Source of the DNA: Mycoplasma wenyonii str. Massachusetts
GTDB taxonomy: Bacteria; Bacillota_I; Bacilli_A; Mycoplasmatales; Mycoplasmoidaceae
Length of the DNA stretch: 64,000 nt
Assembly (NCBI RefSeq): GCF_000277795.1
Contig: NC_018149.1
Span: forward strand, 62,001 to 126,000
Reading direction: 5' to 3'
The translations under genes and the position numbers were made by a program. The notes beneath the pieces are model-generated. The model searched no databases, had not been told where the DNA came from, and was given only the letters and a program-made list of their open reading frames with translations. This document shows positions 56,979 through 64,000 of the stretch, piece by piece; the stretch's first letter is position 1; every line of letters begins with the position of its first letter.

Positions 56979-58596
56979 CTAAAACTCTGGTATTTCAACA
57001 TCTTTTTCGCTTTGGTCATTATTTTGCAAATATTCTTTAATTTCTGTTATTACTTTGTTTAAATTTTCCTTTAACACTCTAATTTCTTCTTCTGCAAACG
57101 CCATTTCTTGATTTACTTTTGCAATATTTATTCCTTCTTTCTCTTCTTCAGGAAAAATATATTTATTGATAGAGAGGTTATATTCTTGCTCTTTAATTTC
57201 TTCATAACTTACTAATCTAGAAAAAAGAGGGATTTCCTCCCTCTTGAAATAAACATTCAAGATTTTTTTAATATTTTCGGAAGTTAATCTATTTTTCTTT
57301 TTTACCTTTAAGAATTCATTTCTTGCGTCAATAAATAATACGTCTGTCTCTTGTCTCCCCTTTTTTAAAACGAGAATACAAGTTTCAATTGATGTTCCGT
57401 AAAACAGGTTACCAGCCAAGGCGATAATAGAGTCAACAAAGTTATTGTCTAAAAGATATTGTCTAATTTTTTGTTCAGAACCTTGTCTATAAAACACACC
57501 AGGAAATAAAACTATAGCTGCAATCCCTCCTGAATTTCTTAAACAATGGCAGGAATGCATAACAAATGCTAGGTCGGATTTGCTCCTCGGTGCAAGTGCG
57601 CCGGCTACTGCATATCTTCGGTCAGCTATAATTTCCGGATCATCACTCCCCTTTCATCCCGCAGAATAAGGAGGATTGGAAATTATTGCATCTGTATCCA
57701 TATGTTCTTTCGCGACTGGAGAAAGCAAAGTGTCTCCAAAAATAATATTGAAATTGCTGTAATTAATATTTCGCAAAAACATATTCATTACACATAATTT
57801 ATGAGTTGTGGCATTCACTTCTTGACCGCATATTTTCTTTAGATGTCCCCCTCTCTTCTTAATCGCTTCTAAAAACTTAAGTAATAAAGCTCCCGATCCG
57901 CAAGCGGGATCATAAACCTTATTTATTTTGGTTCTATTATTTAAGGCTAATTCTGCTAATAGCTCAGAGACTTCTGCTGGCGTAAAAAAATCTCCTCCTT
58001 TCTTTTTCGCATCAGAAGCATAGTTATGTATTAAGTCTTCATAAGCAACTCCGAATAAATCAAAATCTTCCTGATCTCCTTTCGGGGCCCTCATATCATT
58101 AATTCCTTCTAGTATTTTTGCGATTGTTTTATTTTTTTGATCTACTGTCTCGCCTAATTTTCAGTTGTTATTCAATTGAATAATCGAAAATAATCCTTGA
58201 AAATTACTTTCATTCGAGCCTCCTCTCGCGGAATAAGAAATGTTGTCAAAGGCTTTTTTTAATCTTTCTTGTGCGTTATCTCTTGATTTTTTAAAAGACT
58301 CTAAAACATTTTCAAACAAATCGCTCGGTAATATAAAGTACCCTTTCTCAGTTCTCAGTAATTCCTTCATTCCCTCAGGAACTTCCTCATCTTTTAAGCT
58401 TGCATAATTGAAATTAGGATTGTTTTTTCTTTCGTTCTCATTAATTTCATTTCTTAATTTCTCAGAAATACATCTATAAAACAAAAAACCTAAAACATAC
58501 TCTTTAAAGTCTCAATTATCTACTCTATTTCTTAGTTCATTTGCAATATCTCAATTTTTTTTTGGAAATGTTCTCCCTTAATTCCAGTTCAGTCAT
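56979..58596 (-). pseudogene. hsdM: Type I modification subunit, out of frame at an A9 tract
   Basis: The adenine methyltransferase body is intact from about 58555 to 56979: 'YDPACGSGALLLKF' (motif I), 'IISNPPYSAGW' (motif IV, NPPY) and 'FFTPAEVSELLAELAL'. The only good start is the ATG at 58596, overlapping the hsdS stop as TAATG and encoding MTELELRENISKK. Nine A (58555-58563 complement) then put it out of frame, and translation would end after ~20 codons; eight A would give '..NWDIANELRNRVDNWDF', the standard HsdM start. No ATG, GTG or TTG start exists in the body frame before conserved sequence. Confidence 0.85.
58555..58563. repeat. Poly-A/T tract (9) near the hsdM start
   Basis: Nine T on the + strand (nine A in the gene) at codons 12-14 of hsdM. 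Frame analysis shows that eight would join the ATG to the methyltransferase body, so this is a possible slipped-strand switch. Confidence 0.85.
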
Positions 58597-59846
58597 TAAC
58601 CAATCAATCTTTCTCTATAGTACTTAGATTGTTGCTTTAATAAAAATATTTCTCTTGGTAAACCCTTAGTAATACTATTTGTTAACTCCCTAAATTTATC
58701 TAACCAATTGGCAATTTGTTTTTGTTTTTCTAGGGGAGGGAGAGGGATGTTTAGATTTTTGAAAGATTGTTGTTCTAAGTGCGGTATTGGGCCATGGGTT
58801 CTGCATTTACTAATTTGCTTTGATTTTGAAGATAGAGCATAGAAAAAATATCTCTGTTGAATTATCTCTTTTGGAATTAATTTGCATATTGTCGAAGAAA
58901 AACAAATTTCTTCTTGAGAATCGTTTAAAGTTATTTTTCCAACAGTACATCCATCTTTCGCCATCAAAATCTCATTGTGTTTTGCAATAAATCTATTTAT
59001 GTTACGAAAATTATTTGGATCAATTCAGAACAATTCTTGAGTATTTATTCCGGAACCGCTAAAGTTTCCTATTTTTATTAAAGGAAGATAAGAATTATCA
59101 ACATTTTCTTTAAAAATTTCTTTTTCTAGGGCCGGTAATCCGACCTGAATATCACAAACATTACCCAGTTCCACCATTCGCCCCCCCCTCATCAACTGCT
59201 CCAGATAGTACCTATACTGAGTTTTGTGCCTTTCTAATTGCCTTTCTAATTGCCTTTCTAATTGCCTTTCTAATTGCCTTTCTAATTGCCTTTCTAATTG
59301 CCTTTCTAATTGCCTTTCTAATTGCCTTTCTAATGACGAGAAGGTGTCAAGCCACTTAGCAATCTTCTCTTGCCGCTCCAAAGAAGGAAGAGGAATTTTT
59401 AACTGCTTAACTCTTTCAGTATCTAGAGCTGGTCTAACCCCCATAAATATGAGTGATTTAATTTTTGTTTGATTTTTTAATAGAGCGTGCAGTAAATACC
59501 TTTGATTAATAGCTTCTGGTTTCGGTTTCAGTTTTAAAAGGCCACTATAAAAAACATATGTTTTATTGGTATTGTTGTAACCAACCTTCCCAGATGTAAA
59601 CCCTGTGTTTGCTAAAACAATTTCTCCAGGCAAGACATAAAAACGCTCAATTTTTGAAAATTGTTGTGGATTAAGTCAACTGTCATCCTTATTTATTATT
59701 TGTGTATTTTGTATATTTCCAATTTTTAATATTGGCAATAATTTACCATCAATATTTTCTTTAAATTGCATTTTTTCTGAGACAGTTAATCCTTTTACGA
59801 ACTCACATATCTCCCCCAACTCAACTCACTTAACTTTCTTTTCCAT
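58596..59846 (-). CDS. hsdS: Type I specificity subunit with two TRDs
   Basis: 416 residues. Two half-subunits: TRD1 from 'WVELGEICEFVKGL' to 'LKIPLPSLERQEKIAKWLDTF', then an RQLE repeat helix, then TRD2 from 'MVELGNVCDIQVGL' to 'LNIPLPPLEKQKQIANWLDKF'. Each half has the typical TRD plus conserved helix that binds HsdM. The repeat between them sets their spacing. A G8 tract lies at the start of the second half and is in frame. The stop overlaps the hsdM start. Strain variation in target specificity is expected. Confidence 0.93.
59181..59188. repeat. Poly-C/G tract (8) between the hsdS half-subunits
   Basis: Eight G in the gene encode RGGRM just before the second TRD (MVELGN...). At eight the two halves form one protein; other lengths would separate them, with ATG and GTG re-start codons directly after the tract. 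Confidence 0.88.
59229..59334. repeat. 12-bp tandem repeat in hsdS (8 full copies)
   Basis: Eight exact copies of cctttctaattg plus a 10-base partial copy. In the gene each unit reads AGGCAATTAGAA = Arg-Gln-Leu-Glu, forming a helical linker between the two target recognition domains. Unit loss or gain keeps the frame and changes spacer length, as with the TAEL repeats of EcoR124I/II. Confidence 0.97.
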
Positions 59847-59856
59847 CTAACTAAAG

Positions 59857-61075
59857 TTAAAAGTTTTCTTTTTTAGGAAATGACAAATATCAAACATTTC
59901 TAAGAATTCCCTCTTTATCTTTTTCTTTCCATCCGGTATTCATCAGAACCAACTTATCCATCCCATATTTCTCAAGCATTTCTTTAGTTATCATCCCCTC
60001 TCTCTTCTCATCTAAAGAAACATCTTCAATAGGCTTAATTAAACCTTTGGACACCAATCTACCTTTAATTCATCTTCCTAAAAACTGTTCATCCCCGAGC
60101 GCAACAAATTGTTTTCCATTATCTCCCGCAACACAAGCCTTAAATTCTTTTCCATCATCAGTTAATACATAAAACCACTTTCCTGCCCTCGGATAACCTC
60201 TTTGATTAGTAACCTTCTTACTTACCATTATTTGAATTTCTCATCAGCTTCTTGCTTTCTCCCCTTTTCTCGGTGGCAAGCCATAACAGGCATTTAAGTT
60301 GGATTTAGTGTAGTTCCCCCTTCGGTCATTAAATTTATTTTTTTCTGAAGGAACTTTTAAGGGAATAAGAAAACGATTTTTAGGTTTAAATTTGTAGATT
60401 TGTTTAGTCTTAGTCTCTTCTTTTATTGACTCTATGCCTTCTAAATCCTTTTCTTCGATTTCATTAATTTCCTCTTCATCCCCCAATATCTCTTGCTCAT
60501 CTTCCACTATCTGTAATTTCTCTAATAAATAAGAGATGTTTTCTGAAAAAGATGATGTTTTCTGAAAAAGATGATGTTTTCATCTGAGAGATATGGAAAG
60601 ATATTTGCTCTAGAATGGCTTTGTTTTTAAATAAAGTAGCCATTTCAAATTGTTTCTGTTTCATTCCTTGTCCCTCTAAAAAACTCAAATTAGCTGTTCC
60701 TAGAATGGCAGATATAGGTTGTTCGTCCTTGTAGAAACAGTAGAGCTTATTGTGATCTTTAAATGAATGAGTTAATCTAATCTCTCCAACTCCTTCTTTT
60801 ATTCACTTTTCATTCAGTTCCACCACTTTTTCATATATTGTTTTTGGAAATCCTTCTAAGTAATACATTCCCAAAATCAAACAAACATTTTTAATACCTG
60901 TTTGGTTAATTAATTCATCTAGTTTTTCTAAAGAAGCTTTGGAACAATAACCTACTACTATATCTAGTCTGTCTGACTCTTTAATTTGTTCAAGAAAACA
61001 ATCAACAATTGTTTTCTGATTTTCACCAATTGATATTTGCTTAAGGGCAGTAAATAAGAGATAATTCTCCTCCAA
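59857..61075 (-). pseudogene. NgoFVII-like type II restriction endonuclease, disrupted by a 19-bp duplication
   Basis: N-terminal PLD-type nuclease domain ('LDIVVGYCSKASLEKLDELI', 'HNKLYCFYKD', 'LGTANLSFLEG') and a C-terminal domain ('WFYVLTDDGKEFKACVAGDNGKQFVAL', 'FLGRWIKGRLVS') that resembles the B3-like DNA-binding part of NgoFVII-type enzymes. At 60535-60572 a 19-bp unit is duplicated and shifts the frame after 'KTSSFSEN'. With one copy removed the gene reads 400 codons without a break. The catalytic HxK is HNKLY, with K one residue early. It is 10 bases upstream of hsdS. Confidence 0.78.
60535..60580. repeat. 19-bp tandem duplication in the endonuclease gene
   Basis: Two exact 19-base copies (60535-60553 and 60554-60572), then 8 bases of a third. 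19 is not a multiple of 3, so one copy is in frame and two are not. Confidence 0.95.
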
Positions 61076-61084
61076 AACTACTAA

Positions 61085-61615
61085 TTAAATATTCAAGGAG
61101 GCTGAAATTGAGTCATATTTAATTCCCGCAAAAAATTAATCTATTTCTGTTTTGAGGAATGTCATATTCCTTAAATTTGAACACATGGTGAAACTAAAGA
61201 ATAGCCAAATTGTTTGTCTAAAGAGCTTTCTCCCTTTAGATTGATTCACTTAGGAACATTTTTTGCTACAAATTATTTAGCTTAAAGTTCCTTAAAGTTT
61301 TTACGGCATAAGTGTAAAGATTTCTAAACTTTTTCAGCTTCTAATCTTTTTTCTATTTGGCTGTAATCATTTCAGGGAAATACAAAAGTCAAAACATCTA
61401 TAGGGACTAATTGACTTAAATGCGAGTCCTGTATATCCTCTCTATATACAAAGTTGTTCGGGAATGATGACAGATATTGTTTCTATATATTTCGCAGGTA
61501 TCTTTGTCATAGTCGCCAGCTCATTGATGAACAATTTTTAAATTCGAGTCTTGCATGCCTGCATTTATCGTTCCTCAAGCTAACCCCCCTCAGGCCCACA
61601 AAATAACCCTCCAAA
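61085..61615 (-). pseudogene. Decayed C5-cytosine DNA methyltransferase
   Basis: Fragments in several frames follow the m5C methyltransferase motif order: motif I-like 'LFCGP'/'GGLAWGTINAG' split by a G6 run, 'IVHQWAGDYDKDTCEIYRNN', 'EDIQDSHLSQLVPIDVLTF' with motif IV 'FPWNDYS' where the catalytic Cys is TGA (Trp), 'AKNVPKWINLKG' (ENV motif) and 'YDIPQNRNRLIF' (motif VIII). At least four frameshifts or stops separate them. It sits directly upstream of the NgoFVII-like endonuclease, so it was probably its protecting methylase. Confidence 0.75.
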
Positions 61616-61717
61616 TCTAAATTGCATTTTTAACTACTTAATAGCTTTCTACAAATCAAGAATAATTTGGATTAATTCTTTCGGGAATAACAACTAATCA
61701 GAGTTAATAGATCTTAA

Positions 61718-62408
61718 TTATCTAATTACTATTGGTTTAAATTTCTCATTTCACTTTATTTTTTTGCCTTTAGAGTCAATAATTTCTATTTCGCAACCTT
61801 GTTTACCATGATATTTATTTGTTTCATCTTGACAACCTTTTAAAGAGAACTTAACACCTTCAAGACCCACACTTTCTTCTTCATTTCTTGCTTGTGTATA
61901 TTCTTCAAACGTAAATAAAGATTTATCGCACATTACCATATCACCATATTTATAAGCATCATCTCCACCACCCGCCTCCCCTAATCTATTGTTGGTAGTT
62001 AATCTATTAACTGTTAAAACAAATCTAGACTCTCTTGTTCCAACACCAATGTCAATATTTTCGTGTAAATTCTCTTCCCTATATCTTTCGCGCTCTGTAA
62101 TATTTTTTCCTCTACCTTTTATATAAGACCCCCTACCTTTTAATTGAAGTTCAGCACCTTCTGTAATTGTGGAAATATTTTCTTTGAATGTCAAGTAAAC
62201 TGATAAATCTGAATCAAATCATTGTTCATTGCCGATTTTGTTTTCTAGTTTTGGTCTTTGACTACAAGTAAATAAATAGAACTTATTATTAACTCCTACT
62301 CTCCAAACATTTGAAGGATCTAACTCCAAAGAAGAGAGGGAAGAAACACCACTTATACCGACAAAACCTCCAACAATCGCAAAAAGAACCTTTGCCCCCC
62401 CCCAACAT
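61718..62408 (-). pseudogene. Surface-type protein, out of frame at G9
   Basis: The ATG at 62408 is followed after one codon by nine G (complement of 62395-62403). With nine, the frame differs from the ~220-residue body; with eight it would read M-L-G-G-A-K then 'VLFAIVGGFVGISGVSSL', a signal-like segment, then 'NVWRVGVNNKFYLFTCSQRP' and a hydrophilic domain to 61718. It is therefore a phase-variable gene in OFF state, or a pseudogene. No function recognised. It is divergent from the next gene. Confidence 0.72.
62395..62403. repeat. Poly-C/G tract (9)
   Basis: Nine C on the + strand at codon 2-5 of the minus-strand surface-type gene. Eight would open the frame. Confidence 0.9.
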
Positions 62409-62546
62409 AAAGGTCTGTTAATTAAATTAAAAGCTCTTCCCTTCTTGTTTTTATTTTTCTAATCTTTTTCTTCTTCTTTTGTGCAACCGACAACTACACA
62501 AAGACAACAAAATTATTAAAAGAATTTAATTTTCTTAAGGTTTTCA

Positions 62547-63951
62547 ATGATTTGAAAAAAGTTATTATTAGAAATTGTTGCATTGGGTGGTTTTGGTGGA
62601 GGAATAGGTGGTTACTTTAATCACTCGGGGGGGGGACATTCAAGTAGAGAGGGATAAAGATTCTTTTCTTTTCAATTCCAACAATTCCTTAAATGTCAAA
62701 AAAGCAGTAAGTAAAGATATAAAAAGAAACTCAGGTTTAGTTAAAGATCTCAACCGTACATCTCTAGGAGTCTATAGATGACAAAGTGAAGGGGTTAGCG
62801 AAGACATTCTCTTTGTTGAAGGATGAGATAATGCAGGACAACACAAAACCATTGAGAGCAAAAAACATTCTCAGGCGGAAAGAGAGTTATGAGGAGGTAG
62901 AGACATAACTTACGGTAATAGTTGATTTGGACCAAGAAGCACTAGTATAGAGTTAGACAACTTAGAGAGGGCTGGAGAAGCTACAAAGAATAGTCAAAAG
63001 AATTACTGAACTGAGATACAAAAATCAGGAAAGTATGTAACCAAAGAAGATCTAGAAGGATTACAAGAATATTGAAAAAAGAGAAACAAAGCTCTGGAGG
63101 AAGATATCTTTGGTCTATATCATGGTTGAGAATGATGGGCTGATAAGTTTGGAAAGAAAAAAGATGGAAAGTTAGTAGACCTAGAGTTTGATCTTTCAAA
63201 ACTTAAAGATATGTTGGGTAAGACTGAGGCAGAACTTAGAGATAGTCCTTGAAATTATGGACAAGTATTTCAAAACCCTAAACTAGCTAAAGTTAGATTT
63301 TTTGGGGATGTTGAAGCTACAGCCTTTAATTATCTAAAGAAATACATTTGACCAACCTCTCCAAAAGTTCAATCATTGTCAGAAAAGAATATCCTTCCTG
63401 CTATTGTGGAACTTTTGTTTGGAGGAGACAATACTGGTTGAAATTGCCAAGAACCAACAGCAACCGATAATTCACTTCAAAGCAAATTCTTTGGAGAATG
63501 TGTGTGAAATACAAGAAACAATGGAGACTGAAAAGTTAAGAAGGTACTTAAATCGGCCTATAAAAATAACAATGGGTTTTGAGTACCTCAAAAAGGGCGC
63601 GGAGGGGGTTGAAATGGCCAACAAAAACTAGAAGACAGAGAAAAAGATCAAGTATTAAAAATGGATTCTGTTCAAGAAACAGGACTTTTAGATGAGAAAT
63701 GTGAAAAAGATACTTCTTGATGGGGAGTACCAAGCTGAAGTGATCCTACCAATGGAATTCGTCGTGAAGTCTGTGACCAAATCATAAGACCTTGGTTTGG
63801 AGATACAGTTAATGACAAAAGACTTTGCTTAATTGAAGTTAAAGATTATTCTTATCACTTAAGACTTCAAACTTACTTAGAAGTATTGCAAGTGCCTGCT
63901 TGACTAAGCAAGAATACCTTTTGAACTAAGTGTTCTAATTACAGAATCTAA
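62547..63951 (+). pseudogene. Large surface-type protein, out of frame at G9
   Basis: The ATG at 62547 with AAGG upstream encodes a hydrophobic leader ('LLLEIVALGGFGGGIGGYF') that runs into G9 at 62627-62635 and then TAG. In the other frame a ~435-residue domain with more than a dozen TGA Trp stays open to 63951 ('RWQSEGVSEDILFVEGW', 'WWGVPSWSDP'). Eight G would join leader and body (about 467 residues). Function unknown; layout as in the gene at 19387, which has G8 and is in frame. The 49 bases after it hold nothing I recognise. Confidence 0.75.
62627..62635 (+). repeat. Poly-G tract (9)
   Basis: Nine G after the leader of the plus-strand surface-type gene. By frame analysis eight (or eleven) would be ON. 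Confidence 0.9.
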
Positions 63952-64000
63952 ATCTTTAGATTTTTATTAGTTTTTAGTAAGTTGTATTAGTTTTGCCGAT

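Noticed and set aside
59229-59334. Short tandem repeats considered as a CRISPR array
   Set aside because: Units are contiguous 12-mers with no spacers and encode RQLE in frame within hsdS.
59224-59472. Plus-strand open frame encoding repeated CLSN units
   Set aside because: It is the antisense image of the 12-bp repeats in hsdS and has no independent start signal or domain.
63404-63631. 75-residue plus-strand open frame
   Set aside because: Out of frame with the long body of the surface-type gene, which has in-frame TGA Trp throughout; a frame shadow.

Overview
The window is a gene-dense, AT-rich stretch of a mollicute chromosome in which UGA encodes tryptophan. Nearly every housekeeping gene contains in-frame TGA at conserved Trp positions. 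The small biosynthetic repertoire, many short secreted or membrane-anchored proteins, poly-G/C tracts and DUF31 proteases suggest a haemotropic Mycoplasma (haemoplasma); the species cannot be fixed from sequence alone. All coordinates below read TGA as Trp, so several genes span many short open segments.

Layout. 1-7.8 kb: HD phosphohydrolase, RNA polymerase delta, tRNA-Leu, IF-3, a PstS-like binding protein, EF-Ts, the main sigma factor and RNase J. 7.8-17.5 kb, mostly minus strand: ptsI, gatCAB, two HU genes, der, a choline-kinase-like gene, a displaced atpC and tatD. 17.5-23.6 kb, plus strand: rbgA, S20, a surface-type gene with a G8 tract and a DUF2779 protein. 23.6-40.9 kb, mostly minus: cdsA, frr, pyrH, the F-type ATP synthase cluster, a block of membrane proteins, holA, a core-only comEC, valS and a YneF-like gene. 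The ATPase cluster is split by an oppositely oriented tRNA-His plus an Ntdp/DUF402 gene. It lacks atpE, and its epsilon gene lies about 10 kb away. 41-43 kb: two tandem paralogous surface proteins, each with a G8 tract, and tRNA-Trp(CCA). 43-46 kb: argS and L13. 46-54 kb: an iron-ADH-like fusion, a membrane coiled-coil protein, two DUF31 proteases and remnants of a restriction-modification (R-M) locus. 54-61.6 kb: a type I R-M operon next to a NgoFVII-like endonuclease and a decayed m5C methyltransferase. 61.7-64 kb: two divergent surface-type genes, each out of frame at a G9 tract.

The accessory part is the most interesting. hsdR, hsdM, hsdS and the NgoFVII-like endonuclease each carry a sequence feature that sets or breaks their reading frame or spacing. 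hsdS has eight 12-bp repeats encoding RQLE plus a G8 tract between its two recognition domains. hsdM is out of frame at an A9 tract, hsdR is one base short in a C5 run, and the endonuclease is broken by a 19-bp tandem duplication. Together with the poly-G switched surface genes this looks like a multi-locus slipped-strand variation system, mixed with outright gene decay. Tract lengths come from one assembled sequence and need read-level confirmation.
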